64,000 nucleotides of DNA from positions 87,141 through 151,140 of the forward strand of contig NZ_NKJI01000015.1 in the NCBI RefSeq assembly GCF_002277815.1, written 5' to 3'. Every line of letters begins with the position of its first letter. Position 1 is the first letter of the stretch. The notes under the pieces were generated by a model. It saw only the letters and a list, made by a program, of their open reading frames with translations. It was not told the origin of the DNA and ran no database searches. The stretch is from Pseudomonas sp. ERMR1:02 (lineage in GTDB: Bacteria > Pseudomonadota > Gammaproteobacteria > Pseudomonadales > Pseudomonadaceae). Shown in pieces: positions 30,016-41,232 of this stretch. The translations under genes and the position numbers were made by a program.

Positions 30016-31272
30016 ATGGGTTACAAGAAGATTCAGGTTCCAGCCGTCGGCGACAAAATCACCGTCAATGCAGACCATTCTCTCAATGTTCCTGATAATC
30101 CGATCATCCCGTTCATTGAAGGCGACGGCATTGGCGTCGACGTCAGCCCCGTCATGATCAAGGTTGTTGATGCTGCCGTAGCAAAAGCCTACGGGGGCAA
30201 GCGCAAGATTTCCTGGATGGAGGTTTACGCTGGCGAGAAAGCCACCCAGGTCTACGACCAGGATACCTGGCTACCCCAGGAAACCCTGGATGCCGTTAAA
30301 GATTACGTTGTCTCCATCAAGGGTCCGCTGACCACGCCGGTCGGTGGTGGTATCCGCTCGCTCAACGTTGCCCTGCGCCAGCAGCTGGATTTGTATGTAT
30401 GCCTGCGACCTGTCGTGTATTTCGAAGGTGTACCGAGCCCGGTGAAAAAGCCCGGCGACGTCGACATGGTGATCTTCCGCGAGAACTCCGAAGACATTTA
30501 TGCCGGTATCGAATGGAAGGCCGGCTCGCCTGAAGCCACTAAAGTCATCAAGTTCCTGAAAGAAGAAATGGGCGTCACCAAGATCCGTTTCGACCAGAAC
30601 TGCGGCATCGGCATCAAGCCGGTATCGAAAGAAGGTACTGAGCGTCTGGTACGCAAGGCCCTGCAGTATGTGGTGGACAACGACCGCAAGTCGCTGACCA
30701 TCGTGCACAAGGGCAACATCATGAAATTCACCGAAGGCGCCTTCAAGGACTGGGGCTATGAGGTGGCGAAAAACGAATTCGGCGCCGAGCTGCTCGATGG
30801 CGGCCCATGGATGAAATTCAAGAACCCGAAAACCGGCCGCGAAGTCATCGTCAAGGATGCCATCGCCGACGCCATGCTCCAGCAGATCCTGTTGCGTCCA
30901 GCCGAATACGATGTAATCGCCACGCTGAACCTTAACGGTGACTACCTTTCCGACGCCCTGGCGGCGGAGGTGGGCGGCATCGGTATCGCACCGGGCGCCA
31001 ACCTGTCCGACACCGTAGCCATGTTCGAGGCCACCCATGGCACCGCACCGAAGTATGCCGGCAAGGACCAGGTCAATCCGGGGTCAGTGATTCTTTCGGC
31101 AGAGATGATGCTACGTCATCTGGGTTGGACCGAAGCGGCGGACCTGATCATCAAGGGCACCAACGGAGCTATCAAGGCCAAGACCGTGACCTATGACTTC
31201 GAACGTTTGATGGAAGGCGCCACACTGGTTTCGTCTTCCGGATTCGGTGAAGCGTTGATCAAGCACATGTAA
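30016..31272 (+). CDS. icd: NADP-dependent isocitrate dehydrogenase, homodimeric type
   Basis: The 418-residue TCA-cycle enzyme matches the E. coli Icd family. GGGIRSLNVALRQQLDLYVC includes the active-site serine that is phosphorylated by AceK in enteric bacteria. FRENSEDIYAGIEW and ATHGTAPKYAGKDQVNPGS are the substrate and NADP-binding regions. The start MGYKKIQVPAVGDK at 30016, preceded by AATGGAGTTCAGC, is the family N terminus; the upstream in-frame ATG at 29920 is rejected. The gene is followed by a strong terminator. Confidence 0.97.
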   Translation: MGYKKIQVPAVGDKITVNADHSLNVPDNPIIPFIEGDGIGVDVSPVMIKVVDAAVAKAYGGKRKISWMEVYAGEKATQVYDQDTWLPQETLDAVKDYVVSIKGPLTTPVGGGIRSLNVALRQQLDLYVCLRPVVYFEGVPSPVKKPGDVDMVIFRENSEDIYAGIEWKAGSPEATKVIKFLKEEMGVTKIRFDQNCGIGIKPVSKEGTERLVRKALQYVVDNDRKSLTIVHKGNIMKFTEGAFKDWGYEVAKNEFGAELLDGGPWMKFKNPKTGREVIVKDAIADAMLQQILLRPAEYDVIATLNLNGDYLSDALAAEVGGIGIAPGANLSDTVAMFEATHGTAPKYAGKDQVNPGSVILSAEMMLRHLGWTEAADLIIKGTNGAIKAKTVTYDFERLMEGATLVSSSGFGEALIKHM

Positions 31273-31290
31273 GCGAGCGACAGGCGTACA

Positions 31291-31331
31291 AAACCGCCCG
31301 ATTCAAATAATTGAGTCGGGCGGTTTTTTTA
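31291..31331. terminator. Bidirectional terminator between icd and cspD
   Basis: Stem of about 14 pairs (ACCGCCCGATTCAA with TTGAGTCGGGCGGT) followed by seven T residues. It serves icd (+) and probably cspD (-). Confidence 0.9.
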
Positions 31332-31352
31332 TGACTGGATGACAGTGCGGTT

Positions 31353-31619
31353 TTAAACCGTCACAGTCTGTTGCGTGGCCGGGGTCGTGGCTTTCGAGGC
31401 ATCCACAGGGGCGCCGATGTTGACGGCATGCAGGCCTTTTGGCCCCTGGATGATCTCGAACACGACAGCTTGCCCGGCTTTCAGGGTTTTATAGCCATCC
31501 ATTTGAATGGCCGAGTAGTGGGCAAAGAGGTCTTCGCTCTTGCCATCCTCATTGATAAAGCCGTAACCCTTGGCGTTGTTGAACCATTTCACCTTGCCAC
31601 TGACCTTCACGCCTGACAT
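31353..31619 (-). CDS. cspD: Cold-shock-like protein CspD
   Basis: The 88-residue protein has a single cold-shock domain with RNP1 (KGYGFI) and RNP2 (LFAHYSAI) motifs after KVKWFNNA. CspD-type proteins bind single-stranded DNA and inhibit replication in stationary phase in E. coli. The start at 31619 is preferred over upstream in-frame ATGs because AGAGGG lies eight bases before it. As in E. coli, it is divergent from clpS. A short inverted repeat ACTCCA/TGGAGT lies just upstream (31641-31656). Confidence 0.92.
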   Translation of the reverse strand: MSGVKVSGKVKWFNNAKGYGFINEDGKSEDLFAHYSAIQMDGYKTLKAGQAVVFEIIQGPKGLHAVNIGAPVDASKATTPATQQTVTV

Positions 31620-31640
31620 ACCCATATCCCTCTGCAACAG

Positions 31641-31656
31641 ACTCCATCACTGGAGT
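31641..31656. promoter_or_regulatory. Short inverted repeat upstream of cspD
   Basis: ACTCCATCACTGGAGT, six-base arms with a four-base centre, 22 bases before the cspD start. It could be an mRNA leader hairpin or a small operator in the cspD/clpS divergent region (31620-31843). Confidence 0.3.
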
Positions 31657-31843
31657 ATCATCCAGTTCATCCGCAATCACTTCTTCGAAAAAAGTTGATT
31701 CCGCGGACCTTTTTTACCCATTGTGGGCTCTATTGGTTGTAACACCGTTTTGCCGATAGTCAAGGCGACCCGGCAGTCGGAGTTGAAATCGGCCAGAAAC
31801 GCCCCCACCACTGTATTTGCACAACTGACGAACCTTTCTTTCC

Positions 31844-32227
31844 ATGCATGCAATCAGCCAGATTCGACTAACATTCAATCAGGATCGCCCGTTTCTCCAG
31901 AAAGATCGCCCGGAGGAACACGACGACGATTCCGCAGGCATTGCTGTTCAGGAGGCCAAGCCTGCTTTACAGGCGCCGCCGATGTACAAGGTGGTTTTGT
32001 TTAATGATGACTACACACCGATGGATTTCGTCGTCGAAGTGCTCGAGGTGTTTTTTAACCTGAATCGCGAGCTGGCGACCAAGGTCATGCTGGCCGTCCA
32101 TACAGAAGGACGGGCAGTATGTGGAGTGTTTACCCGCGACATCGCCGAGACCAAGGCCATGCAGGTCAACCAGTACGCCAGGGAAAGCCAGCATCCGCTA
32201 CTCTGTGAAATCGAGAAGGACGGTTAA
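31844..32227 (+). CDS. clpS: ATP-dependent Clp protease adaptor ClpS
   Basis: The 127-residue adaptor recognises N-degron residues (Leu, Phe, Trp, Tyr) and delivers the proteins to ClpA. MYKVVLFNDDYTPMDFVVEVL holds the Asn-Asp pair that contacts the substrate N terminus, and VMLAVHTEGRAVCGVFTRD completes the pocket. The first 40 residues form the flexible tail that enters ClpA. It has a few more residues in this tail than most ClpS proteins I recall. It is followed 30 bases later by clpA. Confidence 0.97.
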   Translation: MHAISQIRLTFNQDRPFLQKDRPEEHDDDSAGIAVQEAKPALQAPPMYKVVLFNDDYTPMDFVVEVLEVFFNLNRELATKVMLAVHTEGRAVCGVFTRDIAETKAMQVNQYARESQHPLLCEIEKDG

Positions 32228-32257
32228 TCGCCGGACACTTGGGTATGAGGTGAAGCT

Positions 32258-34528
<2,271 letters not shown>

Positions 34529-34545
34529 CGTTAATCGCAACAAAG

Positions 34546-34574
34546 CAAAAAGGCGCCTTCGGGCGCCTTTTTGC
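34546..34574 (+). terminator. clpA terminator
   Basis: AAGGCGCC-TTCG-GGCGCCTT with A and T runs on the two sides, 20 bases after the clpA stop. Confidence 0.92.
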
Positions 34575-34594
34575 TGTCTGGGGTGTGCGCAGGT

Positions 34595-34630
34595 TAAATG
34601 TGGGAGCGAGCAAGCCCGCTCCCACATTTA
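34595..34630. repeat. Short REP-derived palindrome
   Basis: TAAATGTGGGAGCG and its exact complement flank eight bases. It looks like a REPIN whose centre has been deleted, fusing two GTGGGAGCG arms. Confidence 0.8.
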
Positions 34631-34661
34631 ACCGAGTACATCAGGCAAATCCCAGGCAAAC

Positions 34662-34690
34662 AAAAACGCCCGGCAAGGCCGGGCGTTTCG
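34662..34690 (-). terminator. infA terminator
   Basis: Stem ACGCCCGGC/GCCGGGCGT, loop AAG, with a T run on the minus strand. It lies downstream of infA beyond a REP element. Confidence 0.85.
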
Positions 34691-34723
34691 TGTTGACTTG
34701 CTTAGCGAGCGGGCCCTATCTCT

Positions 34724-34821
34724 GTAGGAGCGAGCTTGCTCGCGATGGTCGTCAACGATGAGGCGGGGAGTCTGACTTGACGCGGTGCTCTCAGGTTTTT
34801 CGCGAGCAAGCTCGCTCCTAC
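34724..34821. repeat. REP inverted pair (REPIN)
   Basis: Perfect 22-base arms GTAGGAGCGAGCTTGCTCG... at 34724-34745 and 34800-34821. One arm ends one base before the infA stop codon. Confidence 0.9.
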
Positions 34822-34822
34822 C

Positions 34823-35041
34823 TTAGCGAGCGCGGTAAGTGATGCGCCCTTTGCTCAAGTCATAGGGCGTCAGCTCGACGCGCACTTTGTCACCGGTAAG
34901 AATACGAATGTAGTTCTTGCGCATCTTGCCGGAAATATGCGCGGTTACGACGTGCCCATTTTCCAACTCCACGCGAAACATGGTGTTGGGCAGGGTGTCG
35001 ACGACAGTGCCTTCCATTTCGAAGCTGTCTTCTTTCGACAT
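34823..35041 (-). CDS. infA: Translation initiation factor IF-1
   Basis: The 72-residue protein is a single S1-like OB fold ([43 protein letters not shown]). It binds the ribosomal A site during initiation together with IF-2 and IF-3. The start at 35041 is fixed by the family N terminus. As in E. coli, it lies beside the N-end-rule genes (clpA, bpt, aat). The REP element directly abuts its 3' end. Confidence 0.97.
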
Positions 35042-35153
35042 GCAGTAAAGCCCTCGGTGTCCAGTGAATGGCCCGGTGCAACTGCGCCAGGCAAAAGCGG
35101 CGTGCATTGTGCCCGAAAAGTGGGGTTCAAGCCAAGGGATTTAAGGGTGTGCT

Positions 35154-35861
35154 CTAGTTCAGGACGACCCAGCGCTGGTTAACCAGCAGCTCAATGGGAC
35201 GATATTGGGTCTTGTAGCTCATTTTTTTGCAGTTTTTGATCCAGTAACCCAGATAGACCGCGTCCAGCCCCAGTCGCCGGGCCTCGGCGATTTGCCAGAG
35301 AATGGCGAAACGCCCCAAGCTGCGTCGCTCCTCGTCGGGTTCATAGAAGGTGTAGACCGCCGACAGACCGTTCGGCAGAAGGTCAGTCACGGCGATCGCC
35401 AACAGTCGGCCATCAAGCCGGAATTCGTAGAAACGTGAGAAGGGCAGGTCGCGTACCAGGAACGTCGAAAACTGATCGCGGCTGGGTGGATACATGTCAC
35501 CGTCGGCATGGCGCTGTTCGATATAGCGCTGATAAAGATCGAAGTACTCTTCGCTGAAGCCTGGTTTTGCCGGGCGTACCTGCAAGTCGGCGTTGCGTTT
35601 GAAAATACGTTTCTGCTGACGGTTGGGGGTGAATTGCGCGACAGGGATGCGTGCCGGTACGCACGCATTGCAGTTCTGGCAATGGGGTCGATACAGGTGG
35701 TCGCCACTGCGACGAAAACCCATTTCCGACAGATCCGCATAGACATGCACATCCATGGGCTGGCTAGGATCGAGGAACAGGGTCGTGGCCTGCTCCTCAG
35801 GCAGATAACTGCAGGAGTGGGGCTGAGTGGCATAAAACTTCAAGCGCGCCAGCTCGGTCAT
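35154..35861 (-). CDS. bpt: Aspartate/glutamate leucyltransferase
   Basis: The 235-residue transferase moves leucine from Leu-tRNA to proteins with N-terminal Asp or Glu, creating a ClpS-recognised N-degron. The cysteine-rich SGDHLYRPHCQNCNACVPAR segment is the family signature (ATE N-terminal domain), and LGYWIKNCKKMSYKTQYRP is near the C terminus. The start MTELARLKFYATQPHSC at 35861 is conserved. It is 67 bases downstream of aat, probably in the same transcript. Confidence 0.95.
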   Translation of the reverse strand: MTELARLKFYATQPHSCSYLPEEQATTLFLDPSQPMDVHVYADLSEMGFRRSGDHLYRPHCQNCNACVPARIPVAQFTPNRQQKRIFKRNADLQVRPAKPGFSEEYFDLYQRYIEQRHADGDMYPPSRDQFSTFLVRDLPFSRFYEFRLDGRLLAIAVTDLLPNGLSAVYTFYEPDEERRSLGRFAILWQIAEARRLGLDAVYLGYWIKNCKKMSYKTQYRPIELLVNQRWVVLN

Positions 35862-35928
35862 GATCAACCCTCGGGATAGCTTTTGAGTAGGGGCGTCTGT
35901 AAGTGTAAGCCACGCGCGCAAAAGTCGC

Positions 35929-36609
35929 TCAGCAAACCCAGGTTGCGCGGCTGGGTTGATCCAGATACTGCGCCAGGTAGCCGGCAAACGCGCTGCGCGC
36001 AATCGCCCGGGCGCCCAGGCTTTGCAGATGGTCGGTGGGCATCTGGCAGTCGATCAGCACAAAACCCGAGTCTTTCAGATGCCGCACCAAGGTGGCAAAG
36101 CCATATTTGGAGGCGTTGTCGGCGCGACTGAACATGGATTCGCCGAAAAACAGCCGGCCCATCGCCAGGCCATAAAGTCCGCCAACCAGTTCGCCTTGGT
36201 CCCAGACTTCCACCGAATGCGCGTAACCGCGTTTGTGCAATTGCAGGTAGGCGTCCTGCATGGCTTCTGTTATCCAGGTGCCGTCGGCATATTCCCGCGG
36301 GGCAGCGCAGGCGCGGATGACCGCGGAAAAATCCTGATCGAAGGTCACTTGATAGCGTTGTTGACGCAGCAACTTGTTCAGGCTGCGGGAAACGTGCAGT
36401 TCGTCGGGAAACATCACGGTGCGCGGATCCGGCGACCACCAGAGAATCGGCTGGCCTTCCGAAAACCAGGGAAAGCAGCCGTGGCGGTAGGCTTGGATCA
36501 GCCGATCGGCAGACAGGTCGCCGCCAGCAGCCAAAAGGCCGTTGGGGTCGCGCATGGCTTTTTCCAGCGGCGGGAAAGTCAGGGAGTTGCGTTGTAACCA
36601 AGTCAGCAT
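35929..36609 (-). CDS. aat: Leucyl/phenylalanyl-tRNA-protein transferase
   Basis: The 226-residue transferase adds Leu or Phe to proteins with N-terminal Arg or Lys. Family motifs are FPPLEKAMRDPNGLLAAGGDLS, GCFPWFSEGQPILWWSPDPR and VWDQGELVGGLYGLAMGRLFFGESMFS. The start MLTWLQRNSLTFP at 36609 is taken instead of an earlier in-frame codon. It lies between trxB and bpt. Together with bpt, clpS and clpA it completes the tagging-to-unfolding pathway in this window. Confidence 0.96.
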   Translation of the reverse strand: MLTWLQRNSLTFPPLEKAMRDPNGLLAAGGDLSADRLIQAYRHGCFPWFSEGQPILWWSPDPRTVMFPDELHVSRSLNKLLRQQRYQVTFDQDFSAVIRACAAPREYADGTWITEAMQDAYLQLHKRGYAHSVEVWDQGELVGGLYGLAMGRLFFGESMFSRADNASKYGFATLVRHLKDSGFVLIDCQMPTDHLQSLGARAIARSAFAGYLAQYLDQPSRATWVC

Positions 36610-36672
36610 GGCGTCCGGGCTTGCAGAAGGGGAGGGTGGTGACGAGCGCAAGGCTCGCCACCCAGTGTGCCG

Positions 36673-37632
36673 TTAAACAGCGGGAATGTCGTCGAGGTAT
36701 TTTTCCGCATCGAGGGCAGCCATGCAGCCTGCGCCAGCGGAGGTAACCGCCTGACGATAGACGTGGTCGGCCACGTCGCCAGCAGCAAACACGCCTGCAA
36801 TGGCGGTGGCAGTGGCATTGCCTTCGCTGCCGCCCTTTACCAACAGATAGCCGTTATGCATTTTCAGTTGGTCGACGAACAGATCGGTATTGGGTTTGTG
36901 GCCGATGGCGATGAACACGCCGGTCAACGCCAGCTCCTTGATTTCGTCGGTATGGCTGTCGCGCAGGCGGGCGCCGGTCACGCCGCTGGCATCACCCAGC
37001 ACTTCATCCAGATTCTGGTTCCAGTGCAGGCGGATATTGCCGTTGGCAGCTTTTTCGAAGAGTTTGTCCTGAAGGATTTTCTCCGAGCGCAGCTTGTCGC
37101 GACGGTGAATCAGATGAACTTCCTTGGCGATGTTCGACAGGTACAGTGCTTCTTCAACCGCCGTGTTGCCGCCACCGACTACAGCGACCACCTGATTGCG
37201 GTAAAAGAAACCATCGCAGGTGGCGCAGGCGGAAACCCCCTTGCCGGCAAACGTCTCTTCCGATGGCAATCCCAGATATTGCGCTGAAGCGCCGGTGGCA
37301 ATGATCAGTGCGTCGCAAGTATAGGTGCCGCTGTCGCCGGTCAATTCGAATGGGCGTTGTTGCAACTTGGCCGTATGGATGTGGTCGTAGACGATCTGTG
37401 TGGCAAAGCGCTCGGCGTGTTTTTGCATGCGCTCCATCAGGATCGGGCCAGTGAGACCTTCGACATCACCTGGCCAGTTATCGACTTCGACGGTGGTGGT
37501 GAGCTGGCCACCTGCCTGTATGCCGGTGATGACAACGGGTTTGAGGTTGGCGCGGGCGGCATACACGGCTGCGCTGTAACCGGCGGGGCCAGAACCCAGA
37601 ATGATCAGACGGTGATGTTGCGCTGCGCTCAT
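36673..37632 (-). CDS. trxB: Thioredoxin reductase
   Basis: The 319-residue FAD enzyme reduces thioredoxin with NADPH. GSGPAGYSAA at 13-22 is the FAD dinucleotide fold, the redox-active pair is Cys136/Cys139 (ACATCDGFF), and GGGNTAVEEAL is the NADP site. GVFAAGDVADHVYRQAVT binds the flavin near the C terminus. It is divergent from ftsK. A palindrome GCTCAAATTGAGC lies about 40 bases upstream and may be its operator. Confidence 0.97.
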   Translation of the reverse strand: MSAAQHHRLIILGSGPAGYSAAVYAARANLKPVVITGIQAGGQLTTTVEVDNWPGDVEGLTGPILMERMQKHAERFATQIVYDHIHTAKLQQRPFELTGDSGTYTCDALIIATGASAQYLGLPSEETFAGKGVSACATCDGFFYRNQVVAVVGGGNTAVEEALYLSNIAKEVHLIHRRDKLRSEKILQDKLFEKAANGNIRLHWNQNLDEVLGDASGVTGARLRDSHTDEIKELALTGVFIAIGHKPNTDLFVDQLKMHNGYLLVKGGSEGNATATAIAGVFAAGDVADHVYRQAVTSAGAGCMAALDAEKYLDDIPAV

Positions 37633-37672
37633 AAATACACCTCATAAGCCTTTGTCACAAAAGAGAATGCAT

Positions 37673-37685
37673 GCTCAAATTGAGC
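37673..37685. promoter_or_regulatory. Palindrome upstream of trxB
   Basis: GCTCAAATTGAGC is a perfect 13-base palindrome, extended by flanking GCATG/CGCATGC. It sits 41 bases before the trxB start, a suitable place for a repressor or activator. I do not recognise the regulator. Confidence 0.35.
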
Positions 37686-37766
37686 CGCATGCAATGTGCT
37701 TTTGACTATGCTACATCCAAGTGTTTCAAGCATGGCATCGAACGAACAAACCCGTACAATGCCTGG

Positions 37767-37796
37767 TTGTAACAGCGTTTGTAACAATGATTGTAA
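37767..37796. promoter_or_regulatory. Three TTGTAA direct repeats with 12-base period (trxB/ftsK)
   Basis: TTGTAA occurs at 37767, 37779 and 37791, exactly 12 bases apart, in the divergent trxB/ftsK region (37633-37951, otherwise without a gene). A TATAAAAG stretch follows at about 37822. Phased direct repeats suggest an operator or DNA-protein filament site. Confidence 0.35.
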
Positions 37797-37951
37797 AAAG
37801 AGAAGCGTTGCGTCCCGGGTTTATAAAAGCCTAGGCGCAGTGTTAAAAGTAGTCCCAGTTGCGCCTGTTAACTTTGTTACCTGCCTGGATTGGGCAGTTT
37901 TTATAGTCAATCAACAGATGGACGCGCCCAAGGCGCAGGAATAGTAACGTT

Positions 37952-40382
37952 TTGAAGAAATCCACCGAAGCACCCAAATCAGTCGTTCCGCTCTGGCGCC
38001 AGCAATTGCACTACCGGCTCAAGGAAGGTGCATTGATCGCCATCGGCGCGTTGTGCCTGTTCCTGATGATGGCCTTGCTGACCTATGGCAAGGACGATCC
38101 GGGCTGGAGCCATAACAGCAAGATCGATGACGTGCAGAACTTCGGCGGACCGGCGGGCTCCTACAGCGCCGATATCCTGTTCATGGTGCTCGGTTACTTC
38201 GCCTATATCTTCCCGTTGTTACTGGCGATCAAGGCTTATCAGATCTTCCGTCAGCGCCACGAGCCGTGGCAGTGGAGCGGTTGGCTGTTTTCCTGGCGCC
38301 TGATCGGCCTGGTGTTCCTGGTGCTGTCCGGCGCTGCGCTGGCGCATATCCACTTCCATGCTGCGACCGGTCTGCCGGCCGGCGCTGGTGGTGCGCTGGG
38401 GGAAAGCCTGGGCGATCTGGCGAAGAATGCGCTGAATATTCAGGGCAGCACGCTGCTGTTTATCGCACTGTTCCTGTTTGGCCTGACGGTGTTCACCGAC
38501 CTGTCGTGGTTCAAGGTGATGGACCTCACCGGCAAGATCACCCTCGACCTGTTCGAACTGTTCCAGGGGGCGGCCAATCGCTGGTGGGCGGCTCGTACCG
38601 AACGCAAGCAACTGGTCGCGCAATTGCGTGAAGTCGATGATCGTGTACACGACGTGGTCGCGCCGAGCGTCACCGACAGGCGTGAGCAGGCCAAGGTCAA
38701 GGAACGTCTGATCGAGCGTGAGCAGGCCCTGAGCAAGCACATGTCTGAGCGCGAGAAGCAGGTGCCGCCGGTAATTGCCCCGGCCCCAGCCCCAGCCCTG
38801 GCACTGGCCCCGGTCAAACCGGCAGCGGCGAGCAAGCGCGTGGAAAAAGAGAAACAGGCACCGCTTTTCGTCGACAGCGCCGTGGAAGGCACCTTGCCGC
38901 CGATCTCGATCCTCGATCCCGCGGAAAAGAAACAACTCAATTACTCGCCTGAATCCTTGGCTGCGGTCGGCCACTTACTGGAAATCAAGCTCAAGGAATT
39001 CGGCGTCGAAGTTACCGTGGATTCGATCCACCCGGGGCCGGTGATTACCCGTTACGAAATCCAGCCTGCTGCCGGGGTCAAGGTCAGCCGCATCTCCAAC
39101 CTGGCCAAAGACCTGGCGCGTTCCCTGGCGGTGACCAGTGTACGTGTCGTGGAAGTGATTCCCGGCAAAACCACCGTCGGTATCGAGATTCCCAACGAAG
39201 ACCGGCAGATCGTGCGCTTCTCCGAGGTGCTGGCAACCCCGAGTACGACAACTTCAAGTCGCCGGTCACCCTGGCCCTGGGTCACGACATCGGCGGCAAA
39301 CCGGTCATCACTGACCTTGCGAAATGCCTCACCTGCTGGTGGCCGGTACGACCGGTTCCGGTAAGTCGGTGGGCGTGAACGCGATGATCCTGTCGATCCT
39401 GTTCAAGTCCGGCCCGGAAGACGCCAAGCTGATCATGATCGACCCGAAAATGCTCGAACTGTCGATCTACGAAGGCATTCCGCACCTGTTGTGTCCGGTG
39501 GTCACCGACATGAAAGACGCGGCCAACGCCTTGCGCTGGAGCGTCGCCGAGATGGAGCGGCGCTACAAGCTGATGGCGAAGATGGGCGTGCGAAACCTGT
39601 CGGGCTTCAACGCCAAGGTCAAGGAAGCCCAGGACGCCGGTGAGCCGTTGAGCGATCCGCTGTACAAGCGCGAAAGCATCCACGACGAAGCGCCGCTGCT
39701 GCAGAAGCTGCCGACCATCGTCGTGGTCGTCGACGAATTCGCCGACATGATGATGATCGTCGGCAAGAAGGTTGAAGAACTGATCGCGCGTATCGCCCAG
39801 AAGGCGCGGGCTGCCGGTATTCACTTGATTCTCGCGACCCAGCGTCCGTCGGTGGATGTGATCACCGGTCTGATCAAGGCCAACATCCCGACCCGTATGG
39901 CGTTCCAGGTATCGAGCAAGATCGACTCCCGGACCATTATCGACCAGGGCGGCGCCGAACAACTGCTGGGCCACGGTGACATGCTGTACATGCCACCGGG
40001 CACCAGTCTGCCGATTCGCGTCCACGGTGCTTTCGTTTCCGACGATGAGGTTCATCGGGTGGTGGAAGCCTGGAAGCTGCGCGGCGCGCCAGAGTACAAC
40101 GACGATATTCTCAACGGTGTCGAAGAGGCGGGCAGTGGTTTTGAAGGTAGCAGCGGTGGTGGCGACGGCGATAACCCTGAGGCCGACGCGCTGTACGACG
40201 AAGCGGTGCAGTTCGTCCTGGAAAGCCGTCGCGCATCGATCTCCGCGGTTCAGCGCAAGCTGAAAATCGGCTACAACCGCGCTGCGCGCATGATCGAAGC
40301 CATGGAAATGGCCGGGGTCGTGACGTCCATGAATACCAACGGTTCGCGTGAAGTCCTGGCTCCTGGCCCAGTGCGCGACTGA
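37952..40382 (+). CDS. ftsK: DNA translocase FtsK (two frameshifts as given)
   Basis: FtsK is anchored at the septum by its N terminus and pumps chromosome ends. Residues 1-200 hold about four membrane helices (GALIAIGALCLFLMMALLTYG onward). A Pro/Ala/Lys linker follows, then the motor domain with Walker A GTTGSGKS, Walker B VVVDEFADM, and a C-terminal winged helix (gamma, KLKIGYNRAARMIEAME) that reads KOPS. The frame breaks near 39237-39241 (CCGGAG read as CCGAG) and again near 39321-39324 (a run of A one short). Between them the text reads EYDNFKSPVTLALGHDIGG. Restored length is 810 residues. The start is TTG. ftsK is essential, so I take the breaks as sequence errors. Confidence 0.92.
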
Positions 40383-40448
40383 CCGGATTTTGAAAGGGCG
40401 GCGCTTTGATGCGCCACCCGCACTCCCACGAATGTTATGAGGACTCCC

Positions 40449-41072
40449 ATGCGTCTTATCCGCATGCTGTTGCTGCCGGTACTGGCTTTGACCACGCTCT
40501 CGGCCCACGCCGATGACAAGGACGTGGCGCGTTTGACTCAACTGCTGGAAAAATCCCAGACCCTGACCGCGCGTTTCTCCCAACTGACTCTCGACGGCTC
40601 TGGCACCCAGTTGCAGGAAACCGCCGGCCAGATGTCGCTGCAGCGCCCTGGCCTGTTCTACTGGCACACCGATGCGCCTCAGGAGCAATTGGTGGTGTCC
40701 GATGGTAGCAAGGTCACCCTGTGGGACCCGGATCTGGAACAGGCGACCATCAAGAAGCTGGATGTACGCCTGACCCAGACCCCGGCCCTGTTGTTGTCCG
40801 GTGACGTGTCCAAGATCAACCAAAGCTTCGATATCAGCGCCAAGGAAGCCGGTGGCGTGATTGACTTCACCCTCAAGCCTAAGACCAAGGACACCCTGTT
40901 CGACAGCCTGCGTCTGTCGTTCCGTAATGGTCTGGTCAATGACATGCAACTGATCGACAGCGTCGGTCAGCGCACCAACATCCTGTTCACCGGCGTGAAG
41001 GCCAACGAGCCGATCCCGGCGTCCAAGTTCAAGTTCGACATCCCCAAGGGTGCAGATGTGATCCAGGAATAA
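40449..41072 (+). CDS. lolA: Outer-membrane lipoprotein carrier protein LolA
   Basis: The 207-residue periplasmic chaperone carries lipoproteins from the LolCDE transporter to LolB. A signal peptide ends at SAHA (MRLIRMLLLPVLALTTLSAHA). The open beta-barrel is represented by LTARFSQLTLDGSG, RPGLFYWHTDAPQEQLVVSDG and IPKGADVI. The ATG at 40449 is preferred over that at 40437 because GAGGA is six bases before it. The gene lies between ftsK and rarA, as in other pseudomonads. Confidence 0.95.
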   Translation: MRLIRMLLLPVLALTTLSAHADDKDVARLTQLLEKSQTLTARFSQLTLDGSGTQLQETAGQMSLQRPGLFYWHTDAPQEQLVVSDGSKVTLWDPDLEQATIKKLDVRLTQTPALLLSGDVSKINQSFDISAKEAGGVIDFTLKPKTKDTLFDSLRLSFRNGLVNDMQLIDSVGQRTNILFTGVKANEPIPASKFKFDIPKGADVIQE

Positions 41073-41085
41073 AACGCAAAACCCT

Positions 41086-41184
41086 TGTAGGAGCGAGCTC
41101 GCTCGCGAAAACCCCAGTACGCCACGGGGTGTCAGGCATACCGCGTAATCGTTGGCGACCATCGCGAGCGTGCTCGCTCCTACA
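41086..41184. repeat. REP inverted pair (REPIN)
   Basis: Arms TGTAGGAGCGAGCTCGCTCG and CGAGCGTGCTCGCTCCTACA, with a few mismatches, between lolA and rarA. Confidence 0.85.
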
Positions 41185-41232
41185 GGTATCGCGTTGATCG
41201 AATCAGGACCCAGTGAGGTTTCAACAGTAGTG

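Noticed and set aside
39237..39324. Programmed frameshifting in ftsK
   Set aside because: Two shifts 85 bases apart with no slippery heptamer or structure, and the same type of single-base loss recurs in sixteen other genes. Sequence error explains them better.
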